A stretch of 6,014 nucleotides of DNA from Pseudomonadota bacterium (GTDB taxonomy: Bacteria; Desulfobacterota; WTBG01; CAIYCZ01), in NCBI GenBank assembly GCA_026388865.1, contig JAPLIX010000440.1:1-6014 (forward strand), in the 5' to 3' direction. Under the pieces are notes generated by a model. It was not told the DNA's origin. It saw only the letters and a program-made list of their open reading frames with translations, and ran no database searches. The stretch's first letter is position 1. Each line of letters begins with the position of its first letter. The position numbers and the translations under genes are program-made. Positions 1-5,560 of the stretch are shown here, piece by piece.

Positions 1-429
1 AGGATCTTCAGGTGCCTTAAACCAGTAAACATCTCCTTTGGGAGTGATCACGTTTCCCGTCACGACAACAGCGTCTTTACGGCCATCTCCATCAATATCT
101 GCCATGACGATCCCTGCTGCCCCTACTATAGGATTGCTGGCCGGATCAGCAGAGCTGATGACAATCTTATCCCAGGGTAGCCCCTGTTTCAGATTGTTAC
201 GGTACCACGCTACTTCCGAATTGGATCCCTTGGGATGCACGTCGCCGGTAACGGCAATATCAAGGTCCCCATCGCCATCGATGTCTGCAACGTCAATGTA
301 AATGGGGCTGGTATGTGACCCGATAACATATTTTTCCCAGCCCGGGGAGATCGTTCCCTGCACATCCGGTAATCCGAATCCTTCCAGACATGCCACTAAG
401 ATACCTGCTAAAATAATTTTTTTCGCCAT
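1..429 (-). CDS. Exported FG-GAP/VCBS-repeat protein, N-terminal 143 residues (3' end outside window)
   Basis: Seen: the minus-strand frame is open from ATG at 429 to the window edge, with an in-frame TAA at 456-454 just upstream. A strong Shine-Dalgarno AGGAGG (442-437) lies 7 nt before the ATG, which fixes the start. The N terminus is MAKKIILAGILVACLEG: a lysine pair, a short hydrophobic stretch and L-V-A-C at residues 11-14. That fits a lipobox, although 13 residues is short for a lipoprotein signal. Two acidic repeats follow, DVADIDGDGDLD (46-57) and MADIDGDGRKD (109-119), each followed by a W-Y/F segment. Family knowledge: DxDGDGxxD loops bind calcium in FG-GAP/VCBS repeats, which build beta-propellers in secreted or surface proteins. 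Inference: a surface or periplasmic propeller protein whose ligand or enzymatic role cannot be read here. It has its own promoter and is not part of the kor-fum cluster. The fold is well supported, lipidation less so. Confidence 0.88.
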   Translation of the reverse strand, partial: MAKKIILAGILVACLEGFGLPDVQGTISPGWEKYVIGSHTSPIYIDVADIDGDGDLDIAVTGDVHPKGSNSEVAWYRNNLKQGLPWDKIVISSADPASNPIVGAAGIVMADIDGDGRKDAVVVTGNVITPKGDVYWFKAPEDP

Positions 430-462
430 TTCCTCTCCTCCTTTTGCTGTGTGTTAGTAAAT

Positions 463-501
463 AAAAAAACCTTTGTCAGCACATAAACTGGCAGAGGTTT
501 T
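463..501 (-). terminator. Terminator-like hairpin in the leader of the FG-GAP gene (possible attenuator)
   Basis: Arms lie at 490-501 and 466-477 with a 12-nt loop. Read as minus-strand RNA, AAAACCT pairs with AGGTTTT, and the stem extends inward with two A/C mismatches. It is followed by seven T (469-463). It sits 10 nt after the stop of a 13-codon ORF and 21 nt before the Shine-Dalgarno of the FG-GAP gene. It could terminate a short leader RNA of about 110 nt or act as an attenuator. The stem is AT-rich and imperfect, so its strength is uncertain. Confidence 0.45.
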
Positions 502-510
502 AATTTTATC

Positions 511-552
511 TTACGTTAAATTTACCGGAATTACATTCCCATTCGTATGCAT
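511..552 (-). CDS. Candidate 13-residue leader peptide
   Basis: Seen: ATG at 552 is preceded by A-rich AAAAAAAGGAG, with AGGAG at 564-560 and 7 nt spacing. It encodes MHTNGNVIPVNLT and stops at TAA 513-511. The predicted transcription start from the promoter at 608-580 is near 573, so this would be the first ORF on the transcript. It ends 10 nt before a terminator-like hairpin and 82 nt before the ATG of the FG-GAP gene. There is no run of a single regulatory codon as in amino-acid attenuators, and I do not recognise the peptide. It may be a leader peptide, an independent small protein or a chance ORF. The promoter, ribosome site and hairpin around it raise it above chance. Confidence 0.4.
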   Translation of the reverse strand: MHTNGNVIPVNLT

Positions 553-579
553 GAGAAAACTCCTTTTTTTGTTGGACTA

Positions 580-608
580 ATAATATAAAAACATAATTAA
601 AATGTCAA
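580..608 (-). promoter_or_regulatory. Sigma-70-type promoter for the FG-GAP gene and its leader
   Basis: On the minus strand, TTGACA (608-603, perfect -35) is followed by a 17-nt spacer and TATTAT (585-580, five of six bases of the -10 consensus). The predicted start near 573 gives a leader of about 144 nt before the ATG at 429. The sequence upstream of the -35 is very AT-rich and could act as an UP element. Confidence 0.75.
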
Positions 609-666
609 TAGCAAATAAATGATATTTTACGTTTTTTGCTAAATAATATATTTATATTTTTTAGCA
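609..666. repeat. Overlapping TAGCA/TGCTA inverted repeats next to the promoter (candidate operator)
   Basis: TAGCAAA (609-615) is the exact inverse complement of TTTGCTA (635-641). A second palindrome overlaps it: TGCTAAA (637-643) with TTTAGCA (660-666), whose interior pairs further except at 644/659, giving a 30-bp near-palindrome. The first arm touches the -35 element at 603-608 and the rest lies upstream of it, where an activator or repressor could bind. AT-richness makes chance palindromes easier, so the operator role is inferred. Confidence 0.4.
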
Positions 667-789
667 TATTTTATTAATTTAACACTTTACCGGTATGTGA
701 CGGGAAAGCTCCGGACTGCTCAGGCGGGATAAGCGAGGCGTTTCACTAAACTGTGCCGGCTTTTCTTCTTTTTACTGCCGCCGGCCTGC
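667..789. other. Intergenic stretch with no identified gene
   Basis: This is the GC-richer half of the 360-bp gene-free region 430-789. It contains GCCGGC copies, including a pair at 752-757 and 780-785 able to form a 6-bp stem, but with no T-run after it on the minus strand. I therefore do not call it the terminator of the upstream operon. No ORF with a ribosome binding site was found on either strand. Confidence 0.5.
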
Positions 790-983
790 CTACGCCTGCA
801 ATTCGCTGATTGCACCATATACCGCTTCCATGGCAGCTTTTGCCACCATCTCTGAGCGCTGGTGTTCAAAACCCCGCGCCTTGGTATACAGTTTATCGAT
901 TATTATTTCAGGCGGGATTAGAAACCGCTTGCTCTCACTGCCGGCAAAATCAGTAATACGAGACGGCCCGTAAAGTTCTGCAT
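790..983 (-). pseudogene. Small conserved-looking gene after fumarase, frameshifted at its start
   Basis: Seen: a near-perfect Shine-Dalgarno AGGAGG (996-991) lies 7 nt before ATG 983, 31 nt after the fumarase stop. Translation from this ATG gives 21 residues and stops at 920-918. One frame away, 64 codons run from 984 to TAG 792-790 with a protein-like composition: ...ELYGPSRITDF..., ...KRFLIPPEIIIDKL..., ...AAMEAVYGAISELQA. That frame has no ATG, GTG or TTG in its first half and is closed by TAG just upstream. One extra base directly after the ATG would join start and frame into a protein of about 64 residues starting M-x-E-L-Y-G. Inference: a real small gene of the fum operon carrying a one-base deletion, either a mutation or a sequencing/assembly error. 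The family is not recognised, and the C-terminal half looks helical. Programmed frameshifting is possible, but I see no canonical slippery heptamer. Confidence 0.6.
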
Positions 984-1014
984 AGCCCTTCCTCCTGCTC
1001 TATAAAAATGTTCT

Positions 1015-2394
1015 TTATTTTCCGCTCCCGTCAGGCAGCAGCCGGTTTAGTTCATCCTCAGGGATTATTTTCTTTGCGCGGATAATGTCGCGCACGGTTT
1101 TACCGGTCTCGCGCGCTTCTTTGGCAATGGCGGCTGCTGTATCATAGCCGATAACGGGCACCAGGGGCGTGACCAGCGCAATAGTCGTATCAACCGTTGA
1201 AGCGCACCTCTCCTTGTTCGCCGTAATCCCGTCAATACATTTTTTAGCAAACAAGGTAACTGCCGCAGCGAGTATCGTGATTGACTGCAGCAGGTTGTAG
1301 GCAATAAGCGGAAGCATGGTATTCAGCTCAAAATTGCCGCCCTGCCCGCCAATGGTAATAGCCGCGTCATTGCCGATCACCTGGGCCGCCACCTGCAGCA
1401 TCACTTCGGGAATAACCGGGTTGACTTTTCCCGGCATGATGGAAGATCCGGGCTGCAAATCCGGAAGAATGATCTCACCTATACCGCAGCGGGGCCCTGA
1501 GGAAAGCCAGCGCAGGTCATTGGCAATTTTCATCAGGCTTACCGCAACCGTCTTCAGTACCCCGCTTGCCTCAACCGCTGCGTCCTGCGCCGCCTGGGCC
1601 GCGAAATGATTTTTCGCTTCAACAAACGGGCACGCGGTCTCCTGCGCGATAAGCGCAATAACCCGGTGCGCGAACTCCGCGTGCGTATTCATGCCGGTGC
1701 CGACCGCTGTGCCGCCGAGAGCAAGCTCCGCAAGCCGCGGCTCTATGCTCCTGAGCCGTTCAATGCCAAGCTCTATTTGCCGGGCATAACCGCTGAATTC
1801 CTGTCCCAGCGTTATTGGCACCGCATCCTGAAGGTGGGTCCTGCCGATTTTGGCAATACCGGCGAACTCATTAGCTTTATGTTGGAGGCCCTTGTGCAGT
1901 TCCTTGAGAGCAGGCAAGAGATTATTATAGAGAGAAAAAAGTGCCGTAATATGAATTGCAGAAGGGATTACATCATTGCTTGACTGGCCCAGATTGACAT
2001 GGTCATTCGGGTGCACCGGTGATTTGCCGCCGATGCTGCCGGTGATGATTTCATTGGCGCGCCCGGCAATGACTTCATTGACGTTCATGTTGGTAGAAGT
2101 GCCGGAGCCGGTCTGAAACACATCAACCACAAACTGCTCGTCAAACGTGCCGTCAATCACCTCCTGCGCTGCCTGCATGACAGCCGGGGCCAGTTCCGGA
2201 GAGAGAAGGCCAAGGTCCCGGTTAACCTGCGCCGCATACTTTTTTATCAGCGCAATGGCTTTAATAAAGGAAAGCGGAAAGCACAGGCCGCTTATGGGGA
2301 AGTTGTCAACAGCGCGCTTAGTCTGCGCTCCGTAGTAGGCATCTTCGGGAACGTTGACCGTGCCCATACTGTCAGTTTCCTCTCGATAATTCAT
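1015..2394 (-). CDS. fumC: Class II fumarate hydratase (FumC type)
   Basis: Catalyses reversible hydration of fumarate to L-malate in the cytosol, an iron-independent homotetramer in this family. At 459 residues it is full length. Seen: the N terminus REETDSMGTVNVPEDAYYGAQT is family-typical. Then come TGSGTSTNMNVNE (95-107), HPNDHVN (128-134, second anion site), GRTHLQDA (184-191, with H187 matching the catalytic-site histidine) and GSSIMPGKVNP (316-326, the fumarase/aspartase signature loop with the catalytic serine). The C terminus ends with the usual GKTVRDII and EDELNRLL. H in GRTHLQDA, GK in the signature and GNFELN (353-358) favour fumarase over aspartase, which has GRTQ and PAKVNP. 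Some positions, such as PVIPEVM after the signature, are aspartase-like. AAGGTG (2404-2399) precedes ATG 2394. It lies downstream of korAB, separated by the four-helix-bundle unit, and is followed by a small gene after 31 nt. Confidence 0.95.
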   Translation of the reverse strand: MNYREETDSMGTVNVPEDAYYGAQTKRAVDNFPISGLCFPLSFIKAIALIKKYAAQVNRDLGLLSPELAPAVMQAAQEVIDGTFDEQFVVDVFQTGSGTSTNMNVNEVIAGRANEIITGSIGGKSPVHPNDHVNLGQSSNDVIPSAIHITALFSLYNNLLPALKELHKGLQHKANEFAGIAKIGRTHLQDAVPITLGQEFSGYARQIELGIERLRSIEPRLAELALGGTAVGTGMNTHAEFAHRVIALIAQETACPFVEAKNHFAAQAAQDAAVEASGVLKTVAVSLMKIANDLRWLSSGPRCGIGEIILPDLQPGSSIMPGKVNPVIPEVMLQVAAQVIGNDAAITIGGQGGNFELNTMLPLIAYNLLQSITILAAAVTLFAKKCIDGITANKERCASTVDTTIALVTPLVPVIGYDTAAAIAKEARETGKTVRDIIRAKKIIPEDELNRLLPDGSGK

Positions 2395-2411
2395 AGTACA
2401 CCTTGCTTTCG

Positions 2412-2451
2412 GGATTCAGTGAATTCGGATTTCTGATTGCAGATTGCGGAA
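2412..2451 (-). repeat. Degenerate heptamer array, fumarase side (inverted relative to 2835-2914)
   Basis: Read on the minus strand, this stretch divides into 7-nt units such as TCCGCAA, TCTGCAA, TCAGAAA, TCCGAAT and TCACTGA. It lies between the stop of the four-helix-bundle gene and the fumarase ribosome binding site. The same unit type occurs on the plus strand on the far side of that gene, so the two arrays form imperfect inverted repeats (outer ends GGATT and AATCC) around it. Confidence 0.6.
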
Positions 2452-2462
2452 GTTAAATAAAA

Positions 2463-2819
2463 CTATAACTTATTTCGTTTTGCCGTCTTAATTGAAGCAA
2501 CAGTTATTGCAGTTAATTGATTTGCTTCATTCAAGAGATCAGTTACCTTTTCATGTGAAACCATGCCCGATGTCTCAAGTAGCTCAATCCAGTATAGTGA
2601 TTCATCAATTTCTTCTTCAACAATACCCGGCTTTGAGATGAAGTCTGCAGACGATCGTGCTCTACAAGCAGCTCTGTAATTAGCACCAACGGATGTGCCG
2701 GATCGGAGCAATTGTCTTCCCAATACATCTGAAATGCGCTTTTTTGGCAACGCTTCAACAAGATTAATTGCCTTTAACGCAAACTTTTTGGTGCGTTCTT
2801 TTAAATCATTCTGTTTCAT
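2463..2819 (-). CDS. Four-helix-bundle protein (S23/IVS-encoded family)
   Basis: Seen: 118 residues, charged and helix-rich throughout, with the hallmark LLRSGTSVGANYRAACRA (37-54) followed by a DFISK segment (59-63) and an EIDESLYWIELLE helix (70-82). Approximate helices are 4-23, 31-56, 58-84 and 88-113. The length matches the family, first found as ORFs inside intervening sequences of 23S rRNA genes and later seen scattered singly in many bacterial genomes. The fold is shared with the Avd accessory protein of diversity-generating retroelements, but no reverse transcriptase or template repeat is present here. Its molecular role is unknown. No strong Shine-Dalgarno precedes ATG 2819. It is flanked on both sides by degenerate heptamer arrays in opposite orientation and interrupts an otherwise metabolic gene cluster, so I infer that it arrived as a small unit. 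Confidence 0.88.
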   Translation of the reverse strand: MKQNDLKERTKKFALKAINLVEALPKKRISDVLGRQLLRSGTSVGANYRAACRARSSADFISKPGIVEEEIDESLYWIELLETSGMVSHEKVTDLLNEANQLTAITVASIKTAKRNKL

Positions 2820-2834
2820 ATCTTATGTTTCAAC

Positions 2835-2914
2835 TCACTCAGCAATCTGAATTCCCAATTCCTCATTTATTTTATTATTTTATTCCGCATTCCGCACTCC
2901 GCATTCAGCAATCC
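2835..2914 (+). repeat. Degenerate heptamer array, korB side
   Basis: On the plus strand, heptamers TCCGCAT, TCCGCAC, TCCGCAT and TCAGCAA run to 2914, two bases from the korB stop codon (2919-2917). An AT-rich block (about 2866-2881) separates them from a more diverged set (TCTGAAT, TCCCAAT, TCCTCAT) nearer the four-helix-bundle gene. Same unit type as 2412-2451 but inverted. Confidence 0.6.
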
Positions 2915-2916
2915 AC

Positions 2917-3771
2917 TTAAAGTTCTTTTAAAAGTTCCCTTAGCGGTTCCGGGCTGTAGGTTCTATCCACCAGGGGGCCATCCTTGAGAGCGAAAACCTG
3001 GTCCGTAAAAGACGGTTTATCCTGTTTATAAACAATACCAATGGGGATGCGGTTTCCCCATTCCTGTGCTTTCACCATGGCCTGCATATAGTCAGCGGGA
3101 GAATAATTTTCCTTCTCCAGCTCATAGACCCGCTCGCTGTACCACCGGTGCGTATTGACGTGATTAAAGGAGACGCAGGGCTGCAGTACGTCTATCAGGC
3201 TGAATCCGTTATACTGCAGGGCCTGCTGTATGATCGAGCTTAAATGCTCCATCCGCCCGGAAAAGCCGCGCGCCACAAAGCCCGCCTTCAAAGAAAGCGC
3301 AACCGCCAGTGGGTTGAACGGTTCCATGATAACGCCATGCTGGTGCACGCGGGTGATGGTGCCGCGCTCTGACGTGGGAGAGGCCTGGCCCTTGGTAAGG
3401 CCGTAGACCATGTTGTTGTGGGCGAGTACCGTGAGGTCGATATTGCGCCTGACGGCATGCATAAAGTGATTGCCGCCCTCGCCGTAGCAATCGCCATCGC
3501 CGGTGTTCACCAGAATTTTTAAATTGTGATTGGCAATTTTGGCAGCAGTTGCAAGCGGCAGCGCCCGACCGTGCAAGGCATGGAACATGTTGCATTGCAT
3601 AAATTCCGGTGTCTTTGCCGCCTGGCCGATGCCGGAAATGACGAGCACCTTTTCAGGACTCAGGCCCAGCTTTGCCAGTGCATCCTTCATGGCAGCAAGG
3701 ATGCCGAAATTGCCGCACCCCGGGCACCACTTTATCTCGGTCTTTGACTCGAAATCAGCAGCAGTAACCAT
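2917..3771 (-). CDS. korB: 2-oxoacid:ferredoxin oxidoreductase, beta subunit (2-oxoglutarate likely)
   Basis: The beta subunit binds thiamine diphosphate and a [4Fe-4S] cluster and, with KorA, oxidatively decarboxylates a 2-oxoacid to acyl-CoA and CO2 while reducing ferredoxin; the reaction is reversible. Seen: 284 residues, normal for the family. CPGCG (16-20) supplies two cluster cysteines. LHGRALPLAT (66-75) and NTGDGD (89-94), followed 25 residues later by NN (119-120), form the TPP/Mg site. GLTKGQASPTS (124-134) and LQPCVSFN (196-203, with C199 as the usual last cluster cysteine) are conserved. Odd: at the usual third cysteine, GIGC, this protein has GIGQ (Q50); C60 lies ten residues on. 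ATG 3771 follows the korA stop by 3 nt. AGGTGA (3780-3775) overlaps that stop, so translational coupling is likely. Neighbouring fumarase favours 2-oxoglutarate, but sequence alone does not fix the substrate. Confidence 0.93.
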   Translation of the reverse strand: MVTAADFESKTEIKWCPGCGNFGILAAMKDALAKLGLSPEKVLVISGIGQAAKTPEFMQCNMFHALHGRALPLATAAKIANHNLKILVNTGDGDCYGEGGNHFMHAVRRNIDLTVLAHNNMVYGLTKGQASPTSERGTITRVHQHGVIMEPFNPLAVALSLKAGFVARGFSGRMEHLSSIIQQALQYNGFSLIDVLQPCVSFNHVNTHRWYSERVYELEKENYSPADYMQAMVKAQEWGNRIPIGIVYKQDKPSFTDQVFALKDGPLVDRTYSPEPLRELLKEL

Positions 3772-3774
3772 CTC

Positions 3775-5475
3775 TCACCTCGCCAGTTCTTTGATTTTGT
3801 TTGCAATCTCAACCGGGTAGAACGGACGACCGTCATATTTTAACAGTAATCCGTCAGGGGCGCGCAGCAGTTCCTGGCGGATAAGCTGCGCCAGCTGCCC
3901 GGTAGCATTATTTTCCACTACATAAAATCTCGATGCTTTCTCCAGCATTTTTTTTGCAACCTCAACGGGAAACGGCCAGAGATCTGAGAAATGCAGAGCC
4001 CCGCAATCAATACCTTCGGCGCGCAATAGATCAACCGCCTCCTGTATAGTACCGGCAGTAGAGCCCCAGCCGACCAGCAGCAGGTGAGCATCCCCGCAAT
4101 AGGGGTGCGGCGGCTCCATCTCCTGCAGCATGTGGGGAACTTTTGCCAGGCGTTTCTGCACCATCTTGTTGCGCTCGGCAATCTCTTCGGTGGTATGACC
4201 GTCCTCTGAATGCTCATTGCCGTTTGCCGCCACCAGCGCGCTTCCCCTGCAGGGGAGCCTGCGCGGTGATACCCCGGTGGCGGTTACGGTATAGCGCTTG
4301 TATGCAGGACCATCCATGGCAGAATCGTTGTCTGCGAAATAACGCTCAATCCGGTCCGGCACCGCAAATTCCTTTTCAATAATGTAGAGTGAATCCAGCA
4401 GAAACTGGTCCACCAGAATGATGGCCGGCACCTGGTATTTCTCTGCCAGATTGAGCGCCCGCGCGGTTATGCTGAACGCCTCCTCGGGAGACCCCGGGGC
4501 AAAGACAAAGCGGGGAAATTCATCCTGCGAAGCACTGATGACAAACTGCAGATCGCCCTGCCCGGTGCGGGTCGGCAAACCTGTTGCCGGCCCCGGCCGC
4601 TGGGCATTCACGATCACGATCGGCGTCTCGGTCATGCCTGCAAGCCCCAGCGCTTCCACCATCAGGCAGAACCCGCCGCCGGAGGTCGCGGTCATTGATC
4701 TAACGCCTGCAAACGATGAGCCGATAATCATGTTTGCCGCAGCGATCTCATCCTCTGCCTGCTCCACAACCAAGGGAAATGTGTCGGCAACCGCGGTAAG
4801 GTGCGTCAAAATGCTGGTCGCGGGAGACATGGGGTAAAATGCGGCAAAGCGCAGGTCCCCGGCAAGCGCGCCGAACGCTACTGACTGTGACCCCTCCATG
4901 AGTATCCCCCGGGGATTCTGTCCCGGCCAGTTGAAGGCAGCGCTGCATTTCATCCCGGCAACCGCCTCGTAACCGAGCCGTGCTGCTGCGCTGTTCTGCG
5001 CGATCGTCTCGGTGCTTTTGCCGGCAAACTGCTTCTCTATTATTGCAAGAAAAAGCTCCAGCGGTGCGCCCAGAAGCGCGAGACAGGAGCCGGCCGCAAC
5101 CGTATTGGCGGTAATGCTGCCCCCGGCCTTGTCTGCCAGAGCAAATACCGGTATCGTCAGCACACCCTGCTCGGCACCCGCGTCCTGTGCCGCCATCATG
5201 ATTATACCGTCCGCCACTACTTCAGAACGGTGCAGGGCAAGCGTCCGGCGGTCAAGACAGATCAGCATGTTCACCTGGTGGTGGGGAGCACGCACCTGTT
5301 TGTCGCTGATGCGGATCTGAAAGAAGCTGTGGCCGCCGCGGATGCGCGATTCAAAATCATTGATGGCAAACACGTACAACCCTGACTTCTGGCAGGCCAG
5401 TGCCAGAATCTGGCCCACGGTCTGTATTCCCTGCCCCGCCTCGCCGCCGATCTTAACGGTTATATCAATGTTCAT
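3775..5475 (-). CDS. korA: 2-oxoacid:ferredoxin oxidoreductase, fused gamma-alpha subunit (2-oxoglutarate likely)
   Basis: This is the larger subunit of the two-subunit KorAB enzyme. Seen: residues 1 to about 180 are the gamma domain, with IGGEAGQGIQT (9-19) and ESRIRGGHS (42-50). Residues from about 190 are the alpha pyrimidine-binding domain, with EGSQSVAFGAL (194-204), YPMSPATSI (214-222), EQAEDEIAA (238-246), SGGGFCLMVEALGLAGMTETPIV (265-287, in part) and RPGPATGLPTRTGQGD (293-308). The C-terminal transketolase-like domain (about 390-566) contains YKRYTVTATGVSPR and ends in YPVEIANKI. The canonical YPITP motif, whose Thr contacts the 2-oxo group, is YPMSP here, a conservative Thr-to-Ser change. 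At 566 residues it is full length. No delta/ferredoxin subunit is encoded nearby, as expected for the two-subunit class. The start is set by GGGGAG (5488-5483), 7 nt before ATG 5475. It heads the korA-korB pair. Confidence 0.94.
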   Translation of the reverse strand: MNIDITVKIGGEAGQGIQTVGQILALACQKSGLYVFAINDFESRIRGGHSFFQIRISDKQVRAPHHQVNMLICLDRRTLALHRSEVVADGIIMMAAQDAGAEQGVLTIPVFALADKAGGSITANTVAAGSCLALLGAPLELFLAIIEKQFAGKSTETIAQNSAAARLGYEAVAGMKCSAAFNWPGQNPRGILMEGSQSVAFGALAGDLRFAAFYPMSPATSILTHLTAVADTFPLVVEQAEDEIAAANMIIGSSFAGVRSMTATSGGGFCLMVEALGLAGMTETPIVIVNAQRPGPATGLPTRTGQGDLQFVISASQDEFPRFVFAPGSPEEAFSITARALNLAEKYQVPAIILVDQFLLDSLYIIEKEFAVPDRIERYFADNDSAMDGPAYKRYTVTATGVSPRRLPCRGSALVAANGNEHSEDGHTTEEIAERNKMVQKRLAKVPHMLQEMEPPHPYCGDAHLLLVGWGSTAGTIQEAVDLLRAEGIDCGALHFSDLWPFPVEVAKKMLEKASRFYVVENNATGQLAQLIRQELLRAPDGLLLKYDGRPFYPVEIANKIKELAR

Positions 5476-5482
5476 GCATTAT

Positions 5483-5488
5483 CTCCCC
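5483..5488 (-). promoter_or_regulatory. Ribosome binding site of korA
   Basis: GGGGAG lies 7 nt before ATG 5475 and selects it over the out-of-frame ATG at 5479, which has only 3 nt spacing and opens a four-codon ORF (ATG CAT GAA CAT TGA) across the korA start. It is near the purine-rich GGGGAAA repeats upstream, which resemble Shine-Dalgarno sequence and could compete for ribosomes. Confidence 0.7.
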
Positions 5489-5490
5489 GA

Positions 5491-5560
5491 TTTCACCTTT
5501 CACTTTTCCCCTTTCCCCTTTCCCCTTTCCCCTTTCCCCTTTCCCCTTTCACTATTCACC
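5491..5560. repeat. Heptamer tandem array, ten units (six perfect TTTCCCC)
   Basis: Ten contiguous 7-nt units on the plus strand: TTTCACC, TTTCACT, six identical TTTCCCC (5505-5546), TTTCACT and ATTCACC. It lies 15 nt before the korA ATG, in the korA leader. The identical inner copies with diverged outer ones suggest slippage-driven expansion, so copy number may vary between strains. Confidence 0.93.
5508..5546 (-). promoter_or_regulatory. G-quadruplex-forming motif in the korA leader
   Basis: The minus strand, which is the mRNA sense for korA, carries six GGGG tracts separated by AAA, meeting the G(3+)N(1-7) rule with two tracts to spare. The 3'-most tract is 33 nt before the korA start codon. 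The tract is homopurine on one strand and homopyrimidine on the other. The motif is certain; any role in korA transcription or translation is inference. Confidence 0.6.

Noticed and set aside
752..785. GCCGGC pair able to form a hairpin after the small gene following fumarase.
   Set aside because: The loop is 22 nt, the stem only 6 bp of a self-complementary sequence, and no T-run follows on the minus strand, so it is not a credible intrinsic terminator.
720..918. TCAGGCGGGAT present at 720-730 and again at 908-918.
   Set aside because: An 11-base match 188 bp apart, with one copy inside the small frameshifted gene and no similarity beyond a few bases. No target-site or element structure supports it.
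1606..1983. 125-codon plus-strand ORF, and other plus-strand ORFs over korA and korB.
   Set aside because: They lie entirely inside strongly conserved minus-strand genes and show no family motif, so they are antisense shadow frames.
2463..2819. Four-helix-bundle protein as Avd of a diversity-generating retroelement.
   Set aside because: No reverse transcriptase, template repeat or variable-repeat target is present, and the sequence hallmark fits the S23/IVS family.
2820..2916. Promoter for the four-helix-bundle gene.
   Set aside because: The best pair (TTGCTG with TAAGAT) has a spacer of only 14 nt, and other AT-rich matches fall in the repeat array. Not convincing.
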